In this document: in pieces, positions 43,040 to 53,090 of the stretch | How the letters are laid out: every line of letters starts with the position of its first letter | How positions within the stretch are numbered: the first letter of the stretch is position 1 | Source of the DNA: Flavobacterium sedimenticola | Lineage (GTDB): Bacteria > Bacteroidota > Bacteroidia > Flavobacteriales > Flavobacteriaceae | Reading direction: 5' to 3' | Length of the DNA: 64,000 nt | Assembly (NCBI RefSeq): GCF_030053345.1 | Contig: NZ_JASGBP010000001.1 | Span: 186,001 to 250,000, forward strand | Translations under genes and position numbers: made by a program | The notes under the pieces: generated by a model | Database searches by the model: none | Told to the model about the DNA's origin: nothing | The model's input: the letters and a program-made list of their open reading frames with translations, nothing else

Positions 43040-44434
43040 ATGAAACATCTTAACAAATTATTCGTTGCTATGCTAATGTTAGCTGGTTTAAGCTCTCAGG
43101 CTCAAGACAGCAACAACCCTTGGGCTTTGACTTTCGGGGTTAACGCGGTAGATACCAGAGTAAGTGCTGCATCTAAATTAGAAGATCAGTTATCTCAGTA
43201 TTTTAATGCTAATGACAATTGGAATATCCTTCCTTCAGTATCTTTTGTGAACTTATCTAAACATGTTGGTGGTAATTTCTCATTCGGTGTAACAGGATCT
43301 ATCAACAAACTTACCAGATATGTTTTACCAAGAGTTGGTGAAGGACCATATACGGTAGTGAATCCTGGTGACATTAACTACTATGCTGTAGATGGTGTTA
43401 TCAACTATAGCTTGATGAGTTTGATTAAATCTAAAAAAATCGATCCGTCTATCCACGTTGGTGGAGGTTACACTTGGTTAGGTGAAGAAAGCAGCGCCGG
43501 AACTTTAAACGGAGGTTTAGGATTAACATATTGGTTCAGCGAAACCGTTGGTTTATCGGTTCGTTCAACTTACAAACAATCTTTCGAAGATATTCGTGAG
43601 GACATGCCTTCTCACATGCAACACTTTGCCGGTCTTACTTTCAAATTTGGAGGTTCTGACAAAGATGGTGACGGAATTTATGATAAAGACGATGCTTGTC
43701 CTGAAGTAGCCGGTTTAAAACAATTCAACGGTTGTCCTGACACTGATGCTGATGGTATCGAAGACAGCAAAGACGCTTGTCCTGAAGTAGCCGGTCCTGC
43801 CGAATTTAACGGTTGTCCTGATACTGACGGTGACGGAATTGCTGATAATGTTGACGCTTGTCCTGAAGTAGCCGGTTTAAAAGCATTCAACGGTTGTCCT
43901 GATACTGACGGTGACGGAGTTCAAGACAAAGATGACAAATGTAAAGATGTTAAAGGTCCAAAAGAAAACGCAGGTTGTCCTTGGCCGGATAGAGACGGTG
44001 ATAAAGTTTTCGACAAAGATGACAGATGTCCGGACGTTGCAGGTACTGTAGCAAACAACGGTTGTCCTGAAGTAACTGAAGAAGCTATTAAGAGATTAAA
44101 TGACTATGCTAAAACAATCTTGTTTGACTCAGGAAAAGCGACTTTCAAACAACAAACTTACCCGGTACTACAAGCTATCGTAGCTATTTTAAAAGAGTAT
44201 CCAAACTCTAACTTCTCTATCGAAGGTCACACTGACAGCGATGGTAAAGATGCCACAAACCAGAAATTATCTGAAGACAGAGCTGCTGCCGTTAAAAATT
44301 TCTTAATCGAAAACGGTATTGCTTCTTCAAGATTAACTTCTGCCGGTTTCGGTGAGTCAAAACCAATTGACACTAACAAAACTAAAGCTGGTAAAGCAAA
44401 CAACAGAAGAGTTGAAGTGAAATTAGTAAAATAA
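43040..44434 (+). CDS. OmpA-family protein with thrombospondin type 3 repeats
   Basis: A 464-residue major outer-membrane protein. After a signal peptide (cut near SSQA-QD) comes an eight-strand-like beta-barrel (about 25-200), then about five calcium-binding TSP3 repeats ([17 protein letters not shown] and variants, about 205-345) and an OmpA domain that binds peptidoglycan ([27 protein letters not shown]). The longer frame from 43001 begins inside the promoter and is rejected. Codon use is that of a highly expressed gene. Confidence 0.95.
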   Translation: MKHLNKLFVAMLMLAGLSSQAQDSNNPWALTFGVNAVDTRVSAASKLEDQLSQYFNANDNWNILPSVSFVNLSKHVGGNFSFGVTGSINKLTRYVLPRVGEGPYTVVNPGDINYYAVDGVINYSLMSLIKSKKIDPSIHVGGGYTWLGEESSAGTLNGGLGLTYWFSETVGLSVRSTYKQSFEDIREDMPSHMQHFAGLTFKFGGSDKDGDGIYDKDDACPEVAGLKQFNGCPDTDADGIEDSKDACPEVAGPAEFNGCPDTDGDGIADNVDACPEVAGLKAFNGCPDTDGDGVQDKDDKCKDVKGPKENAGCPWPDRDGDKVFDKDDRCPDVAGTVANNGCPEVTEEAIKRLNDYAKTILFDSGKATFKQQTYPVLQAIVAILKEYPNSNFSIEGHTDSDGKDATNQKLSEDRAAAVKNFLIENGIASSRLTSAGFGESKPIDTNKTKAGKANNRRVEVKLVK

Positions 44435-44455
44435 TTTCTGCACAAAATATCTCAG

Positions 44456-44487
44456 AAAAACGCTCCGAAATTCGGGGCGTTTTTTTA
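44456..44487 (+). terminator. Intrinsic terminator after the ompA-like gene
   Basis: AAACGCTCCGA and TCGGGGCGTTT pair with one T-G around a short loop, followed by a run of Ts. Confidence 0.88.
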
Positions 44488-44497
44488 TTTTTATACA

Positions 44498-47269
44498 ATG
44501 TCAAAACCAACTTTTCTTCAAAAGCTAGCACACGAAATCCTGCATAACACCGAAAATGTCGGCGCAACAACACTGTTAAACACAGTAGTCATTTTGCCCA
44601 ACAAAAGAGCGAAAGTGTTTTTTTTGGAAGAACTCAGAAAAGCAACAACCCATAACGTTTTTGCTCCCGAAATTGTGAGTATTGAGGATTTTATTCAAGA
44701 CATAGCCGGAATCCGTTCTATCGACAACATCGAATTGCTTTTCGAATTCTATCATGTGTACCTTTCTGTAACCGAAAAAGACCAACAAGAATCCTTTGAA
44801 ACTTTTGCTAATTGGGCCAAAACATTGCTCCAAGATTTTAATGAAATTGACCGTTACCTACTCGAACCCGATAAAGTGCTAAAATACCTTGAAAACATCA
44901 AGGAAATTGAGCATTGGGCCGTTTCTGTTGAAAAGCGCACCGAACTCATTGAAAACTATCTCGTTTTTTGGAAAAAACTACCGGAATATTATCACGCGTT
45001 ATACCAATACTTGTTAAACAAAGGCATAGGCTATCAAGGTTTAATTTATCGTGAAGCTGTCGAAAATCTGAATCACTTTTCCGAAAACAACACTAGGCAA
45101 TTTATCTTTGCCGGCTTCAATGCCCTTAACCAAGCTGAGGAAAAAATCATACAACACTTGCTGGCTTTGGGTACGGCAAAAATTTATTGGGACATCGATG
45201 AAACACTGCTTAACGACACTTTTCACGATGCCGGTTTATTTCAAAGAAAATTCAAATCGGAATGGATATATTACAAAACCCACCCTTACGAATGGATTGT
45301 CAATGATTTTACTGAACCCAAAAACATCCACATTATTGCCACTTCCAAAGCTATCGGTCAGGCCAAAATAGCCGGGAGCCTAATTGAAAAACACATCACC
45401 GAACACCCTGCCGATTTACAAAATGTAGCCGTAATATTAGGGGAAGAAAATCTATTACTGCCTGTGCTGCATGCCTTGCCCGAATCGGTTGATGCGCTCA
45501 ATGTTACTATGGGATTTTCAAGCAAGAACAATCCGGCACAATTGCTGTTGGCCAAACTATTCAAACTACATACTAACGGCCTTTCCAGAAATCCGAATAG
45601 TTATGTATTGTATTATAAAGATGTACTCGATATATTGACACATCCTTTGATTGAACCCTATGTGAATGCCCGAGAGTTGGTTAACAAAATCAATAAAAAC
45701 AATTATACCTTTATTACCCATAAAAAATTAACGGAATTACAAAGTGAAAGCCATCCGCTTTTTGAAATGTTGTTCCGAAAATGGGATATTAATTCCGTTG
45801 CCGTCCTCGAAAATCTATCACAAATATTACTGCAAATCAAAAATCATTTAAGCTACGAAATCGAAGATGAAAAAATCACCAATGCCTTTGTTTACTCGGT
45901 GTACAAGGTGATAAATAAGATGCTAACTTATTTCGGAAACTATCCAAACATAGACGATATCAAGACATTGCAGGCTATTTACAAACAAATCATTGACGTT
46001 GCCGAAGTATCTTTTGAAGGCGAACCACTGGAAGGCTTGCAAATTATGGGAGTTTTAGAAAGTCGCGTACTCGATTTTGAAACGGTTATCATTACTTCGG
46101 TCAACGAAGGCAAATTTCCGGCCGGAAAAAGCACTAATTCCTTCATTCCGTATGATGTGAAACGCGAATTGGGCTTGCCGACATTCAAAGAAAAAGACGC
46201 CATATATACCTATCACTTTTATCATTTGCTTCAGCGCGCCAAAAACATTTACCTTATTTACAATGCCGATAGTGAAGGATTTGATGCCGGCGAGAAAAGC
46301 CGATTTATTACCCAATTGGAAGTCGAAAAACAACCCAATCATAAGATAACCTTCCATTATTTCAATCCTGATGTCCCGAACATTGCCTACCAACCCATGG
46401 TTGTGCCTAAAACAGCGCGTGTTTTAACACGTTTGTCTGAAATTGCTGCAACCGGTTTTTCTCCATCGTCTTTGACGACTTACATTCGCAATCCGATACA
46501 ATTTTATTTTGAGCGTGTTTTGCGAATTAAAGAAACCGATGAAGTCGAAGAAAACATAGCCGTCAATACACTGGGAACCATCATTCACGGTGCATTAGAA
46601 GAACTGTACAAACCCTTTATAGGTCGCCTTTTAACCTCAAGCGACATCAAAAGTTGTTTCCCGAAAATCGATGATGAAGTGTTGCGCCAATTCAAAGAAG
46701 TGTACAAAGAGGGCGAAATCAAAAAAGGGCGAAATCTGTTGGCTTTTGAAGTCGCCAAACGCAATGTTTCTAATTTTCTGAAGCTCGAATTGGATTTGTT
46801 GGAAAGTGGAGATGAAGTCCAAATTGTCGCTTTGGAGCAAACTTTTGAAAGAACCATAACCGACTCACGATTACCGATTCCTGTGTTGATTAAAGGGAAT
46901 GTAGACCGAATCGAACTTCGCAACGGAAAAATCAGAATCATCGATTACAAAACCGGAAAAGTCGATCAAAAAAACGTCACGCTAAAAGAGTGGAACGGAC
47001 TAACGGAAGACATCAAAAACGATAAAATCATTCAGATTCTGGCCTATGCCTTTATGTTTGAAGAACATGCCCAAGGACGCGAAATCGAAGCCGGCATCAT
47101 TTCGTTTAAAAATTTAAAATCGGGGTTTTTACCGTTTCAATTCAAACCGGACAAAACCATCATTGATATATTTTCCCCGGAAATCAGAGAAAATTACCTG
47201 GACGAAATCGTAATTTTATTGCAAGAAATATTCAATACGGAAATCCCTTTCGAAGAAAAAAACCATTAA
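44498..47269 (+). CDS. AddB-like helicase-fold/PD-(D/E)XK nuclease
   Basis: The 923-residue protein lacks a Walker A motif but has a helicase-like fold with VVILPNKRAKVFFLEEL at the start, VLESRVLDFETVIITSVNEGKFP (a motif V-like block near 515-540), and a C-terminal RecB-type nuclease with D816-Y817-K818 in IIDYKTGK and an upstream GNVDRIEL block. No four-cysteine iron-sulfur cluster, typical of Firmicutes AddB, is evident. It should work with the AddA-like protein at 38477. It starts 10 bp after the ompA terminator. Confidence 0.88.
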   Translation: MSKPTFLQKLAHEILHNTENVGATTLLNTVVILPNKRAKVFFLEELRKATTHNVFAPEIVSIEDFIQDIAGIRSIDNIELLFEFYHVYLSVTEKDQQESFETFANWAKTLLQDFNEIDRYLLEPDKVLKYLENIKEIEHWAVSVEKRTELIENYLVFWKKLPEYYHALYQYLLNKGIGYQGLIYREAVENLNHFSENNTRQFIFAGFNALNQAEEKIIQHLLALGTAKIYWDIDETLLNDTFHDAGLFQRKFKSEWIYYKTHPYEWIVNDFTEPKNIHIIATSKAIGQAKIAGSLIEKHITEHPADLQNVAVILGEENLLLPVLHALPESVDALNVTMGFSSKNNPAQLLLAKLFKLHTNGLSRNPNSYVLYYKDVLDILTHPLIEPYVNARELVNKINKNNYTFITHKKLTELQSESHPLFEMLFRKWDINSVAVLENLSQILLQIKNHLSYEIEDEKITNAFVYSVYKVINKMLTYFGNYPNIDDIKTLQAIYKQIIDVAEVSFEGEPLEGLQIMGVLESRVLDFETVIITSVNEGKFPAGKSTNSFIPYDVKRELGLPTFKEKDAIYTYHFYHLLQRAKNIYLIYNADSEGFDAGEKSRFITQLEVEKQPNHKITFHYFNPDVPNIAYQPMVVPKTARVLTRLSEIAATGFSPSSLTTYIRNPIQFYFERVLRIKETDEVEENIAVNTLGTIIHGALEELYKPFIGRLLTSSDIKSCFPKIDDEVLRQFKEVYKEGEIKKGRNLLAFEVAKRNVSNFLKLELDLLESGDEVQIVALEQTFERTITDSRLPIPVLIKGNVDRIELRNGKIRIIDYKTGKVDQKNVTLKEWNGLTEDIKNDKIIQILAYAFMFEEHAQGREIEAGIISFKNLKSGFLPFQFKPDKTIIDIFSPEIRENYLDEIVILLQEIFNTEIPFEEKNH

Positions 47270-48048
47270 ACGCGTTTCAAAAATCGCATTAAGACTCTCA
47301 GTAGTTCTTGTTCATTTTCAATATGACTCATGTGGCCATCGGGAAAAGTAGTGAGTTCCACCCGGCTGTCTTCAATTTGCTCCAAACTGTCTTCATAAAC
47401 CAATACGCCGTCTTTTTGACCCAAAACCAAATGCATCGGATACGGCGCAAAATGCAAAATTACCTCCCGATCTTTTCGAATTTTCATACCTTCTAACGCA
47501 GCAACAATCCCTTGCAACGGCGTTTTCAGTGCTTGCTCTTTTACTTTTTCGATAACCTCGGCTAGTCGTTCGCGATTGTCTTCGGCAAATAAATTGGCTA
47601 TCGACATACTGACAAAAGCCCCGTAATTTTGCTTCACGCAAACCACCGCTCGGTCCCTATTGGCCTTGCGTTCGTCGCTGTCAGCGCGCGAAGTGGAATT
47701 CAACAAAAACAAGCCTTTCATGTAATCGGGATACAACTCGGCGAAAGCCAACGCCACATAACCGCCCATCGAATGTCCGACCAAAACTACCTTTCTGATT
47801 TTTAAAAACGCACACAAGGCAAAAACCATATCAGCCTGATCTTCCATCGTGTGCACATAGCCCAAACACTCGGTTTGCCCGTGGCCTAACAAATCCAAGG
47901 TTATCACCCGATGTTTTTTTGATAATTCGGGTACAAAGGCGTCCCACATGGTTTGATTTTCAAGAAAACCGTGCAACAACACTACTGCCGTGCCCTTGCC
48001 TTGGTCGGTGTACGCAATTTTGGTGTTTTTGTAAACGAGTTGTTTCAC
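47266..48048 (-). CDS. Alpha/beta hydrolase, GTG start
   Basis: A 260-residue cytoplasmic hydrolase. Motifs are LLHGFLENQTMW (oxyanion region), the nucleophile elbow GHSMGG with Ser near 93, an acid in LGQKDGVLVYED, and His in FPDGHMSHIE. Substrate is unknown. The start chosen is GTG at 48048: the 11-codon-longer TTG start at 48081 falls in the -7 box (48079-48086), and no ATG exists in between. Its stop overlaps the end of the AddB-like gene by 4 bp on the other strand. Confidence 0.85.
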   Translation of the reverse strand: MKQLVYKNTKIAYTDQGKGTAVVLLHGFLENQTMWDAFVPELSKKHRVITLDLLGHGQTECLGYVHTMEDQADMVFALCAFLKIRKVVLVGHSMGGYVALAFAELYPDYMKGLFLLNSTSRADSDERKANRDRAVVCVKQNYGAFVSMSIANLFAEDNRERLAEVIEKVKEQALKTPLQGIVAALEGMKIRKDREVILHFAPYPMHLVLGQKDGVLVYEDSLEQIEDSRVELTTFPDGHMSHIENEQELLRVLMRFLKRV

Positions 48049-48078
48049 GTTTCGGTTTCGGGTTGCAGGTTTCAGGTT

Positions 48079-48086
48079 CAAAAATA
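48079..48086 (-). promoter_or_regulatory. -7 box for the hydrolase gene
   Basis: TATTTTTG on the minus strand, exact match, 30 bp before the GTG start at 48048. Confidence 0.6.
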
Positions 48087-48141
48087 AGATTTAGCGACAA
48101 ATTCCGTTAGGATTGTTGATATCTTATTAAATCTTAAAAAC

Positions 48142-48168
48142 AAAAAACGACCCGCAACTGCGAGCCGT
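48142..48168 (-). terminator. Intrinsic terminator after aminopeptidase P
   Basis: On the minus strand ACGGCTCGC and GCGGGTCGT pair throughout with two G-T pairs around an AGTT loop, followed by Ts. The pairing works fully only on this strand. Confidence 0.75.
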
Positions 48169-48201
48169 CTTTTCCCTTATTACTTTTCCCTTTCCCCTTA
48201 A

Positions 48202-49494
48202 TTAGGAATTCATCAAACTCTCAATTTCCTCAACCTCAATCGGAATATTTCTCATTAAATTAAATGGCTCTCCTTTTTCCTGAATCACTACATCGTCTTC
48301 AATACGAATACCGAAACCTTCCGCCGGAATATAGATGCCCGGTTCTACGGTGAAAACCATATTGGCTTGCATCGGTTCGTGCAACAAGCCGTAATCGTGC
48401 GTATCCAAGCCCATATGGTGCGAAGTGCCATGCATAAAATATTTTTTATAGGCCGGCCAATCGGGGTTTTCGTTTTGTACATCGGCTTTGTCAATGAGTC
48501 CTAAAAGCAATAACTCTGAAGTCATGATTTTGCCGACCTCAATATGGTATTGTTTCCAATAATTGCCGGGCACCAACATTTTAGTGGCTTCATTTTTTAC
48601 ACGAAGCACCGCATTGTAGACTGCTTTTTGGCGCTCGGTAAATTTCCCCGAAACCGGAATGGTTCTCGTCATATCACTGGAGTAATTAGCGTATTCGGCA
48701 CCTACATCCAACAACAATAAATCACCGGCTTTGCATTGCTGATTGTTTTCAATATAATGCAGCACATTCGCATTATGGCCCGAAGCGATAATCGGTGTGT
48801 AAGCGAATCCTTTGGAACGATTTCTGAGGAATTCGTGGGCAAATTCGGCTTCCACCTCGTATTCCATAACATTCGGTTTGACAAAATTCAAAACGCGACG
48901 AAACCCTTTTTCGGTAATATCACACGCTTTCTGAATCAAATCGAGTTCCTCGCTTTCTTTTACCGAACGCAGTCGCTGCAAAATCGGATTCGCCTTTTCT
49001 ACTTTGTGTGCCGGATAATTCTCTTTCCACCATTTTACAAAGCGCGCTTCACGGGTTTCGGTTTCTATCGTGGCACGATAATGCTCATTGGTATTGATGT
49101 ACATCGTTTCGGCATAGGCCATTACTTCTTTCAGGGTTTTATGAAAATCCTGTAACCAAATAACGGTTTTAATCCCCGAAACTTCAAAAGCACGTTCTTT
49201 AGTGAGCTTTTCGCCTTCCCAAACGGCAATGTGCTCATTGGTTTCACGCAAAAACAACACCTCTTTCAAGTGCTCAAAAGGCGCATCGGGAAAAAGCAAC
49301 AAAATGCTTTCTTCTTGGTCAACACCCGACAAATAAAAAATATCGCGGTGTTGCGCAAAAGGCAGCGTGCTATCGGCCGAAACCGGATAGATATCATTAG
49401 AATTAAAAACCGCTACGCTGTTCGGTTTCATTTGTGCGGTAAATTTGGCTCTGTTTTTTACAAACAAATCGCGGTCTATTTGGTGGTATTTCAT
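48202..49494 (-). CDS. Aminopeptidase P family (Xaa-Pro) protease
   Basis: The 430 residues have an N-terminal creatinase-like domain (about 1-165) and a pita-bread metallopeptidase domain. Metal ligands are visible: two Asp in LLDVGAEYANYSSDMTRT, His in GTSHHMGLDTHD, Glu in TVEPGIYIP and Glu in GIRIEDDVVI. It removes N-terminal residues ahead of proline in the cytoplasm. It is a single gene with a terminator on its 3' side; the 148-bp gap upstream shows no exact -7 box. Confidence 0.94.
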   Translation of the reverse strand: MKYHQIDRDLFVKNRAKFTAQMKPNSVAVFNSNDIYPVSADSTLPFAQHRDIFYLSGVDQEESILLLFPDAPFEHLKEVLFLRETNEHIAVWEGEKLTKERAFEVSGIKTVIWLQDFHKTLKEVMAYAETMYINTNEHYRATIETETREARFVKWWKENYPAHKVEKANPILQRLRSVKESEELDLIQKACDITEKGFRRVLNFVKPNVMEYEVEAEFAHEFLRNRSKGFAYTPIIASGHNANVLHYIENNQQCKAGDLLLLDVGAEYANYSSDMTRTIPVSGKFTERQKAVYNAVLRVKNEATKMLVPGNYWKQYHIEVGKIMTSELLLLGLIDKADVQNENPDWPAYKKYFMHGTSHHMGLDTHDYGLLHEPMQANMVFTVEPGIYIPAEGFGIRIEDDVVIQEKGEPFNLMRNIPIEVEEIESLMNS

Positions 49495-49642
49495 ATGTAC
49501 GGTTTTATTGTTTTTTAATGATTACATGTCATTCGCCAAAGGCTCATTTCATGTTTTAGACTGTGTTAGACTTCTTAGATTTAATTTACCAAAATTACGG
49601 ATTACGCAGAAGTAATGAGTAGCCAAATGGCGTTATTTTGTG

Positions 49643-50236
49643 TTATACAATGTTTTTTCGGATGCGACTCATGTGGCGATTGGAAATCCCTAAGAATGAG
49701 GCCAAATAATGCAACGGTACTTCTTGCAGCAGTTTGGGTTCGGTAACCAAAAGTTTTTTGTAGCGTTCTTCCGGGGTCAAGGTGAGCAAATCAATACGAT
49801 AATCATCAATCAGCATGATTTGTTTCTCGATTAAATTGTAGTAAAACTGATGAAACACCTCGTTATTCGACAACAAATCTCTGAAAGATTTCACATCAAT
49901 GACCCAAAGTTTAGAATCTACCAAGGCTTTAACCGATTTTCGGGATGGGATAGTATTTAAAAAACTGTTGAGGGATGACGTTACCGAATGACGCAACGCC
50001 AAATAGGTCGTTTTTTCCTCGCCCTCAACCATAATGGCGTGTTGCAAAATGCCGCTTTCCACATAACAGAAATAAAGACAAACCTGACCCTCAGTTACTA
50101 CAAATTGGTTTTTTTTGAGCGTTAAAACCTCAAATCGGGAGATGATATCTTGCAACGCTGTTGCATGGGTATCCGAGTCTTGGATAAAAAGACACAGGTA
50201 GTCCAAAAAGGAAGAAGACTGGCTTGGTGTTTTCAT
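49643..50236 (-). CDS. Crp/Fnr family regulator
   Basis: The 197 residues have a cyclic-nucleotide-binding-like beta roll (about 25-115; VTEGQVCLYFCYVESGIL) and a C-terminal helix-turn-helix (LHYLASFLGISNRHMSRIRK, about 170-195). No cysteine cluster for iron-sulfur binding is seen. Ligand and targets are unknown. It is divergent from the ChaN-like gene, with an 82-bp shared control region. Confidence 0.85.
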   Translation of the reverse strand: MKTPSQSSSFLDYLCLFIQDSDTHATALQDIISRFEVLTLKKNQFVVTEGQVCLYFCYVESGILQHAIMVEGEEKTTYLALRHSVTSSLNSFLNTIPSRKSVKALVDSKLWVIDVKSFRDLLSNNEVFHQFYYNLIEKQIMLIDDYRIDLLTLTPEERYKKLLVTEPKLLQEVPLHYLASFLGISNRHMSRIRKNIV

Positions 50237-50246
50237 GACTGAATTA

Positions 50247-50254
50247 CAAATTTA
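50247..50254 (-). promoter_or_regulatory. -7 box for the Crp/Fnr-family gene
   Basis: TAAATTTG on the minus strand, exact match, 10 bp before the ATG at 50236. No clear -33 element was found. Confidence 0.45.
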
Positions 50255-50318
50255 TTGTTTTTCGGACATATTTTTTTATTCTGCCGGTATTGAATAATTT
50301 TAGGGAAAATTTCTTCCC

Positions 50319-51170
50319 ATGAAAAAAACATATTCTGTAGCTATCTTACTGTTGACTTTGGTGATGTCGGCCCAAGAAAAAAAAGCCTATCAGTTGTTTG
50401 AAAAAAAAGGCAAAAAAGTAAGTTATGCCAAATTACTGAAATCAGCCTTCAATAGTGATGTGGTTCTTTTTGGCGAATACCACAACAACGCCATAGCACA
50501 TTGGCTCGAATTAGAACTGACTAAAGATGTGGCGGCCAAAAAAGAAATTGTTTTGGGTGCCGAAATGTTGGAAGCTGATAACCAAAAGCAACTCAATCAA
50601 TATTTAAATGATGAAATCAATCAAAAACAGTTGGATTCCACGGCGCGTTTATGGTCGAATTACAAAACAGATTATAAACCGTTAGTCGATTTTGCTAAAG
50701 AAAATAAGCTCCCGTTTATAGCCACCAATATCCCCCGAAGATATGCGTCATTGGTTTCCAAAAAAGGATTGGAAGCGTTGGAAACTTTAACTGAAGAAGA
50801 AAAATCATGGATAGCACCATTGCCTATTCCGTTCGATGCTAACTTACCCGGCTATGTCAATATGATGAAAATGATGGGCGATCATGCCAGTCCGAATATG
50901 CCCAAAGCGCAAGCTGTTAAAGATGCAACCATGGCACACTTTATTTTGAAGCATTTGAAAAACAATGCTGTATTTATACATTATAACGGAACCTATCATT
51001 CCGAAAATTTTGAAGGAATTTATTGGTATTTGAAAAAAAGTAAGCCCGAATTGAAAATCACCACGATTGCTACCATCGAACAAAAAGATATTGAAAAAAT
51101 TTCGGCCGATGAATACAATAAAGCCGACTATATTCTCGTTATAGATGAAGATGTAACAAAAACATATTAA
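50319..51170 (+). CDS. ChaN-like (DUF399) exported protein
   Basis: A 283-residue protein with a signal peptide (about 1-18) and the DUF399 blocks VVLFGEYHNN (49-57), LGAEMLEAD, QAVKDATMAHFIL and FIHYNGTYHSE. Relatives such as Campylobacter ChaN bind haem and are iron-regulated lipoproteins. No lipobox is evident here, so it may be free in the periplasm. It is divergent from the Crp/Fnr gene, which could regulate it (inference). Confidence 0.82.
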   Translation: MKKTYSVAILLLTLVMSAQEKKAYQLFEKKGKKVSYAKLLKSAFNSDVVLFGEYHNNAIAHWLELELTKDVAAKKEIVLGAEMLEADNQKQLNQYLNDEINQKQLDSTARLWSNYKTDYKPLVDFAKENKLPFIATNIPRRYASLVSKKGLEALETLTEEEKSWIAPLPIPFDANLPGYVNMMKMMGDHASPNMPKAQAVKDATMAHFILKHLKNNAVFIHYNGTYHSENFEGIYWYLKKSKPELKITTIATIEQKDIEKISADEYNKADYILVIDEDVTKTY

Positions 51171-51211
51171 CATCGTCTTAACATAAATCATCAATCTAAT
51201 CCAAAAATAAA

Positions 51212-52078
51212 ATGAAAAAATTAATTGTATTACTCTTAGCCGGAATCGCTGCCATTCCTTTCTTTTCTTGCAGCGAGGACAAAGCAGAAGAACCGATGCT
51301 GATTATCAAATTTAAATTTGATGAAAATCAGGCGCGTTTGAACAATTTAGGACAACCGGCAGTCATTCCGGCGGGGAATGCGGCCCAAACCCCGGTTTTC
51401 AACAGTATTTCTTCCCATTATATTGAATTAGCGCCGAACGCCAACACACAAATCGGGCAGGGAACTATCTTGTATCACGCTCCCGAAACTAATTTAGGAG
51501 GCAGCGATGCTATCGATTTCAGCAAATCAAAAATTGTGGCCGAAGAGGAGACTTTTTTAAAAATTCCTTTAAGTCAAATAGCCGCTGGAAGTTATGAGTG
51601 GATGCGCGTTTCTTTGTCCTACCAAAACTATCAAATCAATATCCGTCATCAAAACGTAGATTACACCGGAACATTGGCTAGTTTTGTGGGCTTCAACACC
51701 TACATTACCACTTTTAATATCGGTAATAATATTTTCCCGGTCAATGGCAATCGAGCTCAAGGATATTGGGCATTTGCACTGAATAATCAACCGTACTCCG
51801 CTTCCGGACAAGCACCGGCTAATGCCACCACCGTGCCGAATCCAATTGCAGCAACATCACCTATTCCGGCAGGCTCTTGTGTAGTTACCGGTCGGTTTGC
51901 CAATAATTTAGTCATTAGCGGCAATGAAACAAGTGATGTCGTGGTTACTTTATCGCTCTCGATAAATCAAAGTTTTGAATGGCAGGAAGTAAATGTTGAT
52001 GGGAAATACGAGCCATCAGCGGGTGAAAATGTAGTGGATATGGGTTTGCGGGGTTTGATTCCGTCTTATGTTCGATAA
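51212..52078 (+). CDS. Uncharacterised lipoprotein, MbnP-like layout
   Basis: The 288 residues start with a lipoprotein signal (lipobox FFSC) and a short acidic stretch, followed by a beta-rich domain with many Asn and aromatic residues and a glycine/serine loop (about 185-215). It ends VVDMGLRGLIPSYVR. This weakly recalls MbnP-type metal-site proteins, but I do not recognise it with confidence. It lies 41 bp after the ChaN-like gene and may be in the same operon, which would fit a metal-related surface role. Confidence 0.6.
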   Translation: MKKLIVLLLAGIAAIPFFSCSEDKAEEPMLIIKFKFDENQARLNNLGQPAVIPAGNAAQTPVFNSISSHYIELAPNANTQIGQGTILYHAPETNLGGSDAIDFSKSKIVAEEETFLKIPLSQIAAGSYEWMRVSLSYQNYQINIRHQNVDYTGTLASFVGFNTYITTFNIGNNIFPVNGNRAQGYWAFALNNQPYSASGQAPANATTVPNPIAATSPIPAGSCVVTGRFANNLVISGNETSDVVVTLSLSINQSFEWQEVNVDGKYEPSAGENVVDMGLRGLIPSYVR

Positions 52079-52196
52079 TTTTATACCAATTCGTTACCAA
52101 AACAAGGCTAATCTACTGATATTCAACAAGTGTTAAAAGCACTTTAAATTCATTATAAATTACGCCGAAAAGGTTGTAGTTAATGCCAAATAGCCT

Positions 52197-52204
52197 TATT
52201 TTTG
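52197..52204 (+). promoter_or_regulatory. -7 box for sdhCAB
   Basis: TATTTTTG, exact match, with TTG at 52174-52176, 20 bp upstream. The sdhC ATG is at 52233. The longer frame from 52206 begins just after the box and is not used. Confidence 0.7.
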
Positions 52205-52232
52205 TGTGGTTTTTAAAAAATTCTACACAATT

Positions 52233-53072
52233 ATGGCAAAATCTGCACTTTTAAAGTCATCCTTGGCAAAAAAATATTGGATGGCTCTCACAGGTTTATT
52301 TTTATGCTTGTTTTTAGCGGGTCACTTAGCAGGAAATCTTCAATTAATCTTTAGCGATGCATCAGCGTTTAATAAGTATGCATTGTTTATGACCTCAAAT
52401 CCGGCAGTAAAAATACTTTCTTACCTTACGTATTTTTCTATTCTGTTTCATGCATTCGACGGCTTCTTGTTAACCTATCAAAACATCAAAGCCCGACCGA
52501 TAGGTTATGCTAAAAACAATCCTTCCAAAAACAGTAGCTTTTCTTCTCGAAATATGGCTGTTTTGGGAACATTGATTTTAGTGTTTATTGTTACTCACAT
52601 GGTAAACTTCTGGGCAAAAATGCATTTTGATAAAAATATGCCGCTACAAACCATAACCGTAGAACAAATGGGGCAAAAAATGGATTACTATGTCACTACT
52701 GACAATGGTAAGTTTTACCCTGCTGATGCCTCTCAATTAGAACAAATGGGATTGGAAATCAGAAACAGAACGGAATTTTACAATAAACAGGCCAACGTTA
52801 AAATGGCTGAAGGCTACAAAGACTTACACAAAATAACCGTAGCCTTCTTTAAAAATTCTAAATTCGGTTTAATCGCCACTCTTGCATATGTCTTGGCTAT
52901 GTTCGTGTTAGCATTTCACTTATGGCACGGATTTCAAAGTGCTTTTCAATCGATGGGACTAAACCACCCGAGATACACCCCTTTCATCAAAGGTTTCGGA
53001 AAAGCATTTGCCGTTTTAGTTCCGCTATTGTTTGCAATCATTCCGGTTTACATTCACTTTTTCTTAAAATAA
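52233..53072 (+). CDS. sdhC: Succinate dehydrogenase cytochrome b subunit (type B)
   Basis: The membrane anchor of complex II. It has 279 residues with about five helices in one chain, as in type B enzymes with two haems, and histidines for haem at GHLAGNL, LFHAFDG, VTHMVNFWAKMHF and AFHLWHGFQS. It passes electrons from SdhB to menaquinone. It is followed by sdhA after 18 bp. Confidence 0.95.
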   Translation: MAKSALLKSSLAKKYWMALTGLFLCLFLAGHLAGNLQLIFSDASAFNKYALFMTSNPAVKILSYLTYFSILFHAFDGFLLTYQNIKARPIGYAKNNPSKNSSFSSRNMAVLGTLILVFIVTHMVNFWAKMHFDKNMPLQTITVEQMGQKMDYYVTTDNGKFYPADASQLEQMGLEIRNRTEFYNKQANVKMAEGYKDLHKITVAFFKNSKFGLIATLAYVLAMFVLAFHLWHGFQSAFQSMGLNHPRYTPFIKGFGKAFAVLVPLLFAIIPVYIHFFLK

Positions 53073-53090
53073 TCAACATCAGTATAGATC

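Noticed and set aside
43660..44080. Tandem DNA repeat in the ompA-like gene
   Set aside because: Explained by the thrombospondin type 3 protein repeats; the frame is intact and expected for the family.
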